DNA from: Simplicispira sp. 125
Lineage (GTDB): Bacteria > Pseudomonadota > Gammaproteobacteria > Burkholderiales > Burkholderiaceae_C
Assembly (NCBI RefSeq): GCF_003096555.1
Contig: NZ_QEKM01000001.1
Location: forward strand, 248,001-312,000
Length of the DNA stretch: 64,000 nt
Direction of reading: 5' to 3'
Made by a program: the position numbers and the translations under genes
Notes under the pieces: generated by a model
The model's database searches: none
What the model was told of the DNA's origin: nothing
The model's input: only the letters and a program-made list of their open reading frames with translations
In this document: in pieces, positions 1 through 6,445 of the stretch
Layout of the letters: the number at the start of each line of letters is the position of its first letter
Position numbering within the stretch: the stretch's first letter is position 1

Positions 1-1
1 C

Positions 2-1087
2 ATGAATGCTACTACCGTTGCCGTCGATCTTGCAAAGTCCGTGTTTCAACTCGCCGTGGCCGATGATCAATGGCGCGTGGTTGAAACCCATCGCCTCACC
101 CGCACCCAGTTTGAGCGCTGGTTTGTCAACCGTGACGTTTCCCTGGTCATCATGGAAGCCTGTGGCTCAGCCCACCACTGGGGACGCTGGCTCAACGGCC
201 TGGGCATCGAGGTGCGCTTGCTACCCGCCCAGTACATCCGTGCCTACGTCAAGCGCAACAAGACCGATGCTGCCGATGCGGCAGCGCTGCTGGAAGCCGC
301 CCGTGCTTCCGACATGCGCCCGGTGCGCATCAAGTCGGTGGAACAACAGGCCTTGCAGGGTATGCACCGCATCCGCAGCCTTTGGATGGGTACCCGCACC
401 TCGCGCATCAATGCCCTTCGTGGGTTCTGCCGTGAGTTTGGCATTGCCATCCCAGTGGGAGCACGCACCGGCATTGAAGCAATCAGCCGTGTGCTGGCCG
501 ACCCCAACACGGCCGTGCCGGACTTGATTCGCGGCACCGCCAAGTTGTTGATTGAGGAGATTCGTCTTTTGGAAGCACGCATTGCCCAACTGGAGCGCGA
601 GTTGGCTGCGCTGGCCAGGCTCAGCCCGGCCTGCACTACGCTGCTGTCGATTCCCGGTATTGGCCTGCTGACCGCGACTGCGATGGTGGCAGCTACATCC
701 GGTGATGTGAGCCACTTCAAGGATGCTAGGCATTTCTCCAGCTGGTTTGGGCTGACACCGAAAGAGTACAGCTCGGGTAATTCCCGCTACCTGGGGCACA
801 TCTCCAAGAAAGGGGACCGCTACTTGCGTATGTTGCTCACGCATGGCGCCAGGAGCGTGCTGCGCGCCTCCAAGGTGGCGGATAACGCGGGGCGCGAGGT
901 CTGTGGGGTGCGCCGCTGGGCACTGGATGTGCAAGCCCGCAGCAATCACAACAAGGCGGCGTGCGCGCTGGCGAACAAACTGGCGCGGATTTGTTATGCC
1001 ACGCTGCGCGACAAGGTGGCGTTTGATGAACCTACCGTGCGCCTAGGCAAGAAGATCAGCAGGGAGAGTTTTGCGATGCCCGCTTGA
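2..1087 (+). CDS. IS110-family DEDD transposase (copy 1)
   Basis: A 361-residue transposase/recombinase of the IS110 family. The N-terminal RuvC-like DEDD domain shows AVDLAKSVFQLAV near residue 8, VIMEACGSAHHW near residue 50 and KRNKTDAADAAALLEA near residue 84. The C-terminal transposase_20 (helix-hairpin-helix) region contains LLSIPGIGLLTATAMVA and the conserved WFGLTPKEYSSG...GHISKKGDRYLR block. The start is an ATG one base inside the window, so the ribosome binding site is outside. In copy 2 the same ATG is preceded by GTAAGGAGTCCGAC, a good Shine-Dalgarno sequence. The protein appears intact and identical to that of copy 2, which implies recent transposition or active homogenisation. 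Confidence 0.93.
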   Translation: MNATTVAVDLAKSVFQLAVADDQWRVVETHRLTRTQFERWFVNRDVSLVIMEACGSAHHWGRWLNGLGIEVRLLPAQYIRAYVKRNKTDAADAAALLEAARASDMRPVRIKSVEQQALQGMHRIRSLWMGTRTSRINALRGFCREFGIAIPVGARTGIEAISRVLADPNTAVPDLIRGTAKLLIEEIRLLEARIAQLERELAALARLSPACTTLLSIPGIGLLTATAMVAATSGDVSHFKDARHFSSWFGLTPKEYSSGNSRYLGHISKKGDRYLRMLLTHGARSVLRASKVADNAGREVCGVRRWALDVQARSNHNKAACALANKLARICYATLRDKVAFDEPTVRLGKKISRESFAMPA

Positions 1088-1364
1088 ATGCCAACATCCA
1101 AAACAGCCGTTATCGAGAAGAAACTGAACACCCATCCACGCTTGTGACGAGATTGATCGACCATCATGGCCAATAGGGTTCACCCCACACCGATAGACGC
1201 CGATAACTCTTCCGGCAGCTTGCCTGCCGTTCGTAGCGACTGGCGCATTGGTGACGCAGATTCCATGTCGGCACGGGACAAATACGATCCCATTTTAGAT
1301 GCCGGATATACGACTGCAGGCGCTTCCCCAACAACCAAAATATCGATCAGTTTCTTGAACTTGT
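1088..1364 (+). ncRNA. Non-coding right part of IS copy 1, probable guide (bridge/seek) RNA region
   Basis: About 280 bp lie between the transposase stop and the right inverted repeat. I see no convincing gene here: a 74-codon open frame exists but runs out through the IS end. In IS1111-group elements a structured guide RNA that directs target choice is known to be encoded in this downstream non-coding end. A hairpin CGGCAG/CTGCCG is visible near 1213-1231. The RNA itself is inference. I could not align its loops to the attC target by eye. Confidence 0.4.
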
Positions 1365-1383
1365 GGGGGAGTCCATATACGAA

Positions 1384-1393
1384 GTGTTAGAGC
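1384..1393 (-). other. attC half-site (R''-type core) next to IS copy 1
   Basis: Read on the minus strand this is GCTCTAAC, an attC R''-like core directly after the stop codon of the repeat-protein cassette. The rest of the attC is not in the window, because IS copy 1 begins within two bases. The match to the RYYYAAC consensus is imperfect at its first base. The same situation holds beside IS copy 2 at 3262-3268, which supports reading it as a disrupted attC. Confidence 0.55.
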
Positions 1394-1396
1394 GGT

Positions 1397-1714
1397 TCAC
1401 CAAAGGCGTAACACCAGTTTTCCTGCAATAACCAAAATTGGGTGCCCGCTCGTGTCATAGGTGTTAGATGTACTAGCGCTAACCTTGGGTTTTGCTTTGC
1501 TGCCATCTATCACCCAAGTGTTTGATGAGCTTGCTCCAGTTTTGGGCTTCAATTCCTTTCCGTCCCATACCCATGTGTTTGATGACGAAGCACCAGTTTT
1601 AGGCTTGATTTCGTTTCCAGAAAGAAGCCAAGTATTTGAGGAAGATGCTCCGACCTTAGGCTTGAGTTCAGTGCCGTTGCAGACCCAATTGCTTGGGAGA
1701 TCAATTTTTGGCAT
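1397..1714 (-). CDS. Integron cassette protein with four 19-residue repeats
   Basis: A 105-residue protein with no recognised enzyme motif. Residues about 10-85 are four near-perfect 19-residue repeats of the pattern W-V-x-x-G-x-E-L-K-P-K-T-G-A-S-S-S-N-T, followed by a 20-residue tail ending LVLRLW. The regular polar repeat with one tryptophan and one glycine per unit suggests a small closed beta structure. It resembles proteins I know as four-fold beta-flower domains, but that link is tentative. The gene lies between two attC remnants on the strand of the cassette array, 5' of the attC core at 1384-1393. Its upstream cassette boundary is the GTTAGCG core at 1738-1744. Function unknown. Confidence 0.7.
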   Translation of the reverse strand: MPKIDLPSNWVCNGTELKPKVGASSSNTWLLSGNEIKPKTGASSSNTWVWDGKELKPKTGASSSNTWVIDGSKAKPKVSASTSNTYDTSGHPILVIAGKLVLRLW

Positions 1715-1737
1715 TTAATAATCCTTCACTTGTAGTG

Positions 1738-1784
1738 CGCTAACGGCCAAGGTAAGCGGCCCGCAGAATGCGGGTCCGCTTGAG
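1738..1784 (-). other. Larger half of an attC site split by IS copy 2
   Basis: On the minus strand this reads a stem AAGCGGACCCGC / GCGGGCCGCTT, then TTGGCC and the R'-type core GTTAGCG (1738-1744). The hairpin arms are at 1754-1765 and 1770-1781. The expected R'' core is missing here and instead lies 1.5 kb away at 3262-3268, on the other side of IS copy 2. Together the two parts would rebuild one attC of ordinary length. The core GTTAGCG deviates from GTTRRRY at one base. Confidence 0.7.
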
Positions 1785-1877
1785 TGATGGGATGGACTCC
1801 CCCGTCTTTTTGCGCAACATTTGCGTCCTGGTTTTCATTGGCGTGGAGATCAGGTTGTTCAACGTAAGGAGTCCGAC

Positions 1878-2963
1878 ATGAATGCTACTACCGTTGCCGT
1901 CGATCTTGCAAAGTCCGTGTTTCAACTCGCCGTGGCCGATGATCAATGGCGCGTGGTTGAAACCCATCGCCTCACCCGCACCCAGTTTGAGCGCTGGTTT
2001 GTCAACCGTGACGTTTCCCTGGTCATCATGGAAGCCTGTGGCTCAGCCCACCACTGGGGACGCTGGCTCAACGGCCTGGGCATCGAGGTGCGCTTGCTAC
2101 CCGCCCAGTACATCCGTGCCTACGTCAAGCGCAACAAGACCGATGCTGCCGATGCGGCAGCGCTGCTGGAAGCCGCCCGTGCTTCCGACATGCGCCCGGT
2201 GCGCATCAAGTCGGTGGAACAACAGGCCTTGCAGGGTATGCACCGCATCCGCAGCCTTTGGATGGGTACCCGCACCTCGCGCATCAATGCCCTTCGTGGG
2301 TTCTGCCGTGAGTTTGGCATTGCCATCCCAGTGGGAGCACGCACCGGCATTGAAGCAATCAGCCGTGTGCTGGCCGACCCCAACACGGCCGTGCCGGACT
2401 TGATTCGCGGCACCGCCAAGTTGTTGATTGAGGAGATTCGTCTTTTGGAAGCACGCATTGCCCAACTGGAGCGCGAGTTGGCTGCGCTGGCCAGGCTCAG
2501 CCCGGCCTGCACTACGCTGCTGTCGATTCCCGGTATTGGCCTGCTGACCGCGACTGCGATGGTGGCAGCTACATCCGGTGATGTGAGCCACTTCAAGGAT
2601 GCTAGGCATTTCTCCAGCTGGTTTGGGCTGACACCGAAAGAGTACAGCTCGGGTAATTCCCGCTACCTGGGGCACATCTCCAAGAAAGGGGACCGCTACT
2701 TGCGTATGTTGCTCACGCATGGCGCCAGGAGCGTGCTGCGCGCCTCCAAGGTGGCGGATAACGCGGGGCGCGAGGTCTGTGGGGTGCGCCGCTGGGCACT
2801 GGATGTGCAAGCCCGCAGCAATCACAACAAGGCGGCGTGCGCGCTGGCGAACAAACTGGCGCGGATTTGTTATGCCACGCTGCGCGACAAGGTGGCGTTT
2901 GATGAACCTACCGTGCGCCTAGGCAAGAAGATCAGCAGGGAGAGTTTTGCGATGCCCGCTTGA
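1878..2963 (+). CDS. IS110-family DEDD transposase (copy 2)
   Basis: The translation is identical to the 361-residue transposase at 2-1087. The ATG at 1878 is chosen over an in-frame start at 1821 because GTAAGGAG lies at the proper distance before it and because the shared sequence of the two copies begins there. Domains are an N-terminal DEDD RuvC-like catalytic domain, a coiled-coil middle (KLLIEEIRLLEARIAQLERELA) and a C-terminal transposase_20 domain. IS110 enzymes recombine DNA through a circular intermediate and do not normally leave target duplications. Confidence 0.95.
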   Translation: MNATTVAVDLAKSVFQLAVADDQWRVVETHRLTRTQFERWFVNRDVSLVIMEACGSAHHWGRWLNGLGIEVRLLPAQYIRAYVKRNKTDAADAAALLEAARASDMRPVRIKSVEQQALQGMHRIRSLWMGTRTSRINALRGFCREFGIAIPVGARTGIEAISRVLADPNTAVPDLIRGTAKLLIEEIRLLEARIAQLERELAALARLSPACTTLLSIPGIGLLTATAMVAATSGDVSHFKDARHFSSWFGLTPKEYSSGNSRYLGHISKKGDRYLRMLLTHGARSVLRASKVADNAGREVCGVRRWALDVQARSNHNKAACALANKLARICYATLRDKVAFDEPTVRLGKKISRESFAMPA

Positions 2964-3240
2964 ATGCCAACATCCAAAACAGCCGTTATCGAGAAGAAAC
3001 TGAACACCCATCCACGCTTGTGACGAGATTGATCGACCATCATGGCCAATAGGGTTCACCCCACACCGATAGACGCCGATAACTCTTCCGGCAGCTTGCC
3101 TGCCGTTCGTAGCGACTGGCGCATTGGTGACGCAGATTCCATGTCGGCACGGGACAAATACGATCCCATTTTAGATGCCGGATATACGACTGCAGGCGCT
3201 TCCCCAACAACCAAAATATCGATCAGTTTCTTGAACTTGT
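2964..3240 (+). ncRNA. Non-coding right part of IS copy 2, probable guide RNA region
   Basis: This is the exact counterpart of 1088-1364 and about 280 bp without a credible gene. It is the expected position of the IS1111-group guide RNA. Because the whole region is identical in the two copies, both elements would carry the same guide and should choose equivalent targets. That is what the flanks show: each right end lies two bases from a GTTAGAG core. Confidence 0.4.
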
Positions 3241-3261
3241 GGGGGAGTCCATATACGAAAG

Positions 3262-3268
3262 GTTAGAG
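3262..3268 (-). other. attC half-site (R'' core) displaced by IS copy 2
   Basis: On the minus strand this reads CTCTAAC, directly downstream of the membrane-protein cassette. It is complementary to the start of that same cassette (TTAGAG at the attC core 3817-3823), the relation expected between the R'' core of a cassette and its own first bases. The remainder of this attC is at 1738-1784. Confidence 0.65.
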
Positions 3269-3269
3269 G

Positions 3270-3791
3270 TCACTTCGCCCCCACGAGCTCAAGAATCCAA
3301 CTTCCAAACAGTTCCACCTCGGATAGCGACGAGTAGGCAATTGATGCAAGGAGGCACCATAGGGAAATGGTGCCGCCAAGAACAAAGAAGTCTGCAGAAC
3401 GATATTCATGGAAGATACTTGGGAAAGTTTTGTCTTTGAGCAGCGAGATATCGCCATACTCCAACTTTGCAGTGAGAGTGCGGAGACAAGACATCACCCC
3501 CTCCACGACAAAACCCTCCTTTTCGAACTTGGTTACGGCCCATATAACGAACGCTAACCGTCGTGCGCGAGCAGTGGTGACCTTAAACCACTCAAATGCA
3601 AGAAATGCGAAGAGGAATGAAAAATAAATAAATAGTCCGCGATTAGATTGAAAGAATATGGTTGCGGCAGCTAAGAGCGCCCCTTGTAGTGCCAGAAACA
3701 AAGAGCGAGCTCGCTCACGCAGTGACTCTTCGGTATCCCAAATGCTCAGAAGGTGCGAGTAGTAATCAGATGGGGGAACAGTATCTGTCAT
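3270..3791 (-). CDS. Integron cassette membrane protein, function unknown
   Basis: A 173-residue protein that I do not recognise. It begins with a soluble stretch (MTDTVPPSDYYSHLL...), then two close hydrophobic helices around residues 28-70 (LFLALQGALLAAATIFF and LFIYFSFLFAFLAFEWF). A charged middle with a Lys/Arg-rich stretch follows, then a third helix around residues 135-155 (FFVLGGTISLWCLLASIAYS). The layout suggests a small inner-membrane protein with a cytoplasmic loop. GC content is well below that of the core genome, as is usual for cassettes. The gene is bounded by an intact attC upstream (3817-3877) and an IS-split attC core downstream (3262-3268), so it fills one cassette on its own. 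Confidence 0.7.
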   Translation of the reverse strand: MTDTVPPSDYYSHLLSIWDTEESLRERARSLFLALQGALLAAATIFFQSNRGLFIYFSFLFAFLAFEWFKVTTARARRLAFVIWAVTKFEKEGFVVEGVMSCLRTLTAKLEYGDISLLKDKTFPSIFHEYRSADFFVLGGTISLWCLLASIAYSSLSEVELFGSWILELVGAK

Positions 3792-3816
3792 GAGTTCGTG
3801 GTGCAGGTGTAGTGAT

Positions 3817-3877
3817 CTCTAACGCTTGAAATCAGCCGCGCCCGCTTGCGGGCGTCGGCTGGATTTATTTGTTAGGC
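3817..3877 (-). other. Intact attC recombination site
   Basis: A 61-bp site. Read on the minus strand it starts with the R'' core GCCTAAC (3871-3877), passes through an extended imperfect hairpin (AGCCGACGCCCGC ... GCGGGCGCGGCT) and ends with the R' core GTTAGAG (3817-3823). R'' is complementary to the first bases of its own cassette (TTAGGC at 4851-4857), and the R' side gives the first bases of the next cassette (TTAGAG). This confirms the minus-strand direction of the array. Confidence 0.85.
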
Positions 3878-3883
3878 TATTTC

Positions 3884-4378
3884 TCATTTTTCATCAATGC
3901 TATTAATTCTTGTGAAAGGTATTGCAGGATACTGGGCCTGTATTTTTTCTATATCTGAAGCTGTGTACCATTTTGCAGGAGCGATTTCATTCGCCTTTTC
4001 TAAAACTTCATGTGCGCCTTTTGTTAGCCTCGTTCCGCCGACCCCCCAGTGTTCGGAAAAGTTTTGATTTTTTTGAATATCATCTACAAAACTTTGTGCG
4101 ACTGCTTTATTTATTGGTCCGGAGTAATTTTTAACCTGCACTCGAACATCGATCTGTGAGTTTGCCAAGGCTATTTCTGAGCTTCCATTGCTAACAATCT
4201 GATCAAGCTTCTGAGATAAATTGTGCGGACATTTGAGTGCTATATCTACGCCACTTTCGGGTGTTGTAGTTGTGTTTGCCCTAACAACCTCTATGCTTGG
4301 CTCGTGGACGCCGATATTGGAGAGTATGCCAGTTACCGCGAGCTCACCTTTTCTACCTTTTTCGGAATGTTTTGACAT
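3884..4378 (-). CDS. Cassette-borne Mrr-like restriction endonuclease-fold protein
   Basis: A 164-residue protein with the signature of a PD-(D/E)xK nuclease of the Mrr/RecB-like group. KGRKGELAVTGIL near the N terminus is the first conserved helix. ESGVDIAL near residue 43 supplies the acidic pair, and VRVQVKNYSGPINKAV near residue 80 the (E/Q)xK half. A 45-residue insertion lies between the two halves. The stop of the upstream partner gene is 4 bp before this ATG and both genes share one cassette, so they are almost certainly co-transcribed. A role in restriction of foreign DNA is plausible by fold, but no methylase is present. The nuclease assignment is an inference from motifs. Confidence 0.6.
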   Translation of the reverse strand: MSKHSEKGRKGELAVTGILSNIGVHEPSIEVVRANTTTTPESGVDIALKCPHNLSQKLDQIVSNGSSEIALANSQIDVRVQVKNYSGPINKAVAQSFVDDIQKNQNFSEHWGVGGTRLTKGAHEVLEKANEIAPAKWYTASDIEKIQAQYPAIPFTRINSIDEK

Positions 4379-4382
4379 CGTG

Positions 4383-4799
4383 CTACCCTACAACAAGCTT
4401 GATATTGTTGTTGCTATATTTTTCTTTCTTTTCCTTGAGAAGATTGCGAACCTCTAGCCAAATGTGAAGTTCAGAAAAATGTTTATCAAGCTCTTTAGGT
4501 ATCAATAAGCCTTCAGAGATATAAGAGTGTGCGCTCTCTACATGCCCAATTAGTTCGGCTTCAATGTGTTGAAAAATATCTTCCAAGTGGCTGTTTTCCC
4601 TGTCATCTATCATAGATACTGGTATATCGGCAACCTCTCCTGATGACTCTTTTATATTTATTTCGGAAATTAAGCCTTTCTCGATTGCCCAGTTGATAAG
4701 TTCAGGAGGAGCATATGACGACATCAAATTTTCTGAGCTTTCATCGATAGGGATGTCATCCTCTAGCTCGTATTTAACAAGAATTAGCTTCTGTGACAT
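4383..4799 (-). CDS. Acidic cassette protein upstream of the Mrr-like gene
   Basis: A 138-residue acidic protein without a family I recognise. It is rich in Glu/Asp/Ser (ELEDDIPIDESSENLMSSY, ESSGEVADIPVSMIDDREN) and ends in a basic helical tail (EVRNLLKEKKEKYSNNN). It has no membrane segment or signal peptide. It is the first gene of a two-gene cassette that begins at the attC core 4851-4857, and the nuclease-like gene follows after 4 bp. A small acidic protein in this place could be an inhibitor or partner of the nuclease, but nothing in the sequence proves it. The ATG directly follows the stop codon of the DUF1010-like frame. Confidence 0.65.
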   Translation of the reverse strand: MSQKLILVKYELEDDIPIDESSENLMSSYAPPELINWAIEKGLISEINIKESSGEVADIPVSMIDDRENSHLEDIFQHIEAELIGHVESAHSYISEGLLIPKELDKHFSELHIWLEVRNLLKEKKEKYSNNNIKLVVG

Positions 4800-5144
4800 T
4801 TAAGTTCTATCCTGATTTTTTTGACAAATATAACGCTTGTGTATCAAACGGCCTAACGAAAGAAAGTAAGACGCCTGCCGAAGGCAGGTCGGCTTGACTG
4901 CGCAGTTAGACCCAGAAGCCAAAACAGAAACTGCTGAATTGACGACGAGCGCAAACCGCGAAAAAGCAGTGTGCCACGGAAGCGACGCACTGCTCGAAAA
5001 ATGATAGCTGGTGGCGCAAGCGGTGCAAGGGCTAGCGGCCAAAAAGGCTTGAAACTGGCGCAGCGCCCAAAGGCGAAGCCCGGCGAGAAACCCAAAACCC
5101 AACGAATAACCGCTTGAGAAGATAAACGCTGGTGAATAAAACAT
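4800..5144 (-). CDS. DUF1010-like cassette open reading frame
   Basis: A 114-residue frame resembling the DUF1010 family, short Phe/Ser-rich proteins often annotated in Comamonadaceae integron cassettes (LRQFQAFLAASPCTACATSY, FSRFALVVNSAVSV, SNCAVKPTCLRQASY). Residues about 78-98 are simply the translation of the attC at 4851-4911. The frame then continues into the next cassette and stops immediately before the next ATG. This is the first cassette after the integrase, so it would be strongly transcribed from any cassette promoter. Whether the peptide is made is uncertain. The family may partly reflect translation of conserved cassette DNA. Confidence 0.4.
   Translation of the reverse strand: MFYSPAFIFSSGYSLGFGFLAGLRLWALRQFQAFLAASPCTACATSYHFSSSASLPWHTAFSRFALVVNSAVSVLASGSNCAVKPTCLRQASYFLSLGRLIHKRYICQKNQDRT
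4851..4911 (-). other. Intact attC recombination site of the first cassette
   Basis: A 61-bp site on the minus strand: R'' core GTCTAAC (4905-4911), a hairpin built on AAGCCGACCTGCC TTC GGCAGGCGTCTT, and R' core GTTAGGC (4851-4857). Its length equals that of the attC at 3817-3877. It separates the DUF1010-like cassette from the two-gene nuclease cassette. Confidence 0.85.
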
Positions 5145-5171
5145 GGGCCTAAATAATGCAGGTTTTTCGCA

Positions 5172-5256
5172 GGCTAACTAGAATTAGACGACAGTGATGC
5201 TACGTGGAACGGTCTGATAACGCAACGCATCTCCCAGTCCTCCCAGGTAAACCCCA
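5172..5256 (-). other. Candidate attI region between cassettes and integrase
   Basis: This is the spacer between the first cassette and the integrase start. On the minus strand it ends in GTTAGCC (5172-5178), the best candidate for the attI core: the bases after it would start the first cassette, whose attC R'' is GTCTAAC, one mismatch from the complement. The location next to intI, with cassettes pointing away, is the standard integron layout. Exact borders, accessory integrase sites and the cassette promoter could not be defined by eye. Confidence 0.45.
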
Positions 5257-6321
5257 ATGGGTTGTTATTTAGGCAAACCTAAAATTTTGCGGATGCCGAC
5301 CGATCCCGCAAACCTGCCAACTGCCGGCGATGCACCGGCGCTGCGCCAGCCCAAGCTGTTGGAGCGTTTGCGCATTCACCTGCGCACCCGGCATTACAGC
5401 ATTCGCACCGAGCAGGCCTATATCGACTGGGCGCGGCGCTTCATTGTCTACCACGGCAAGCGCCACCCCCAGGATATGGGCGCGGCGGAGGTCGAGGCGT
5501 TTCTGAGCCACCTGGCGGTGGATCGGCAGGTGTCGGCCTCCACCCAGAACCAGGCCAAGGCCGCGCTGCTGTACTTGTACAAGCAGGTGTTGGGGGTTGA
5601 TTTGCCCTGGCTGGATGAGGTGGTGCAGGCCAAGCGGCCGCGCCGCCTGCCCGTGGTGCTGACGCCTACCGAGGTGCGCACGCTGTTGCAGCACATGGAT
5701 GGAACCGCTGGCTTGGTGGCAGAGTTGCTGTACGGCACGGGGATGCGCCTGTTGGAAGGGCTGCGCCTGCGCGTCAAGGATGTGGAGTTTGCGCGGCGCG
5801 AGATTGTGGTGCGCGAGGGCAAGGGCGGCAAGGATCGCGTCACTGTGTTGCCGGAGAACCTGATGGCCCCGCTACAGGCGCAGTTGCAAAAGGCGCGCGC
5901 GCTGCATGAGAAGGATTTGGCCGCAGGCCTGGGCCGCGTGTATTTGCCGCATGCACTGGCCGTCAAATACCCGAATGCCGACAAAAGTTGGGCGTGGCAA
6001 TGGGTGTTTCCGTCGCCGGTGCGGGCCATCGACCCGCGCCCGGATGCGCGCACGGGCCAATTGCTGGAGCGGCGCCACCATGTGTACCCCGAATCGGTGC
6101 AGCGCGCGGTGCGCGAGGCGGCGCGGCGCGCGCAGATCGACAAGCCGGTGTCGCCGCACGTGCTGCGCCACTCGTTTGCCACGCATTTGCTGCAGGCGGG
6201 CTACGACATCCGCACCGTGCAAGAGCTTTTGGGTCATGCCGACGTGGGCACGACCATGATCTACACCCATGTGCTCAACAAGGGCGGACGCGGTATTTTG
6301 AGTCCGCTCGATGCGCTGTGA
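5257..6321 (+). CDS. intI: Integron integrase (tyrosine recombinase)
   Basis: A 354-residue tyrosine recombinase that inserts and excises gene cassettes at attI and attC. The N-terminal SAM-like domain (KLLERLRIHLRTRHYSIRTE) is followed by the catalytic domain. Visible active-site residues are Arg in YGTGMRLLEGLRLR near 161, Lys in KGGKDR, His and Arg in SPHVLRHSFATH near 301, His in LLGHADVGTT and the nucleophile Tyr in MIYTHVLN near 335. The insertion HALAVKYPNADKSWAWQWVF near 232-252 is specific to IntI and absent from XerC/D. Two ATGs are possible, 5257 and 5293, and neither has a strong ribosome binding site. The gene points away from the cassette array. It appears intact, so the integron may be active. 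Confidence 0.95.
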   Translation: MGCYLGKPKILRMPTDPANLPTAGDAPALRQPKLLERLRIHLRTRHYSIRTEQAYIDWARRFIVYHGKRHPQDMGAAEVEAFLSHLAVDRQVSASTQNQAKAALLYLYKQVLGVDLPWLDEVVQAKRPRRLPVVLTPTEVRTLLQHMDGTAGLVAELLYGTGMRLLEGLRLRVKDVEFARREIVVREGKGGKDRVTVLPENLMAPLQAQLQKARALHEKDLAAGLGRVYLPHALAVKYPNADKSWAWQWVFPSPVRAIDPRPDARTGQLLERRHHVYPESVQRAVREAARRAQIDKPVSPHVLRHSFATHLLQAGYDIRTVQELLGHADVGTTMIYTHVLNKGGRGILSPLDAL

Positions 6322-6380
6322 CCTGCGCTGGGCGTGTGGCGCACAGCCGGGGCGGCGCTTGCAGGTTTTGGAATAAAAAA

Positions 6381-6432
6381 CGCCCGCAGCGTATACACAG
6401 CGGGCGCTAGCAGCTATCGAAAAAATAGCTTA
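6381..6432. repeat. Dispersed GCTAT stem-loop repeat, copy 1 (between intI and hsp20)
   Basis: This copy has a hairpin CGCCCGC (6381-6387) / GCGGGCG (6400-6406), then a second one AGCTATCGAAAAAATAGCT. The two-stem layout recurs in at least seven other places in this window, listed separately. Here it sits between two convergent genes and could act as a terminator for either. Confidence 0.7.
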
Positions 6433-6445
6433 CGGTGCGGGGGCC

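Larger units (their letters stand above)
1..1383 (+). mobile_element. IS110-family (IS1111 group) insertion sequence, copy 1, left end outside window
   Basis: Bases 1-1383 are identical, base for base as far as I compared, to 1877-3259. The element therefore occurs twice in the same orientation, and this copy is cut by the window edge one base before its transposase start codon. The right subterminal repeat GGGGGAGTCCAT lies at 1365-1376. Its partner can be seen only in copy 2. A subterminal 12-bp inverted repeat and a DEDD transposase fit the IS1111 subgroup. The identity stops at 1383, just before GTTAGAG, an attC-type core at 1386-1392. Confidence 0.9.
1785..3259 (+). mobile_element. IS110-family (IS1111 group) insertion sequence, copy 2, complete
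   Basis: A complete element of about 1.47 kb. The left subterminal repeat ATGGACTCCCCC is at 1792-1803 and the right GGGGGAGTCCAT at 3241-3252, a perfect 12-bp inverted pair a few bases inside each end, as in the IS1111 group. The outer boundaries are estimates: the right limit is where identity with copy 1 ends (3259) and the left is set by the end of the interrupted attC stem. The left leader holds the ribosome binding site, and the transposase is followed by a long non-coding right end. The insertion lies inside an attC, as known for the IS1111-attC subgroup. Confidence 0.9.

Noticed and set aside
1166..1390. 74-codon open frame in the right end of the IS (also at 3042-3266)
   Set aside because: It lies in the non-coding end of the element, runs out through the inverted repeat into flanking DNA and resembles no family. 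A guide RNA is more likely here.
1738..4911. Short hairpin repeats as a possible CRISPR array
   Set aside because: They are attC sites with differing stems spaced by whole genes, not regularly spaced identical repeats. No cas genes are present.
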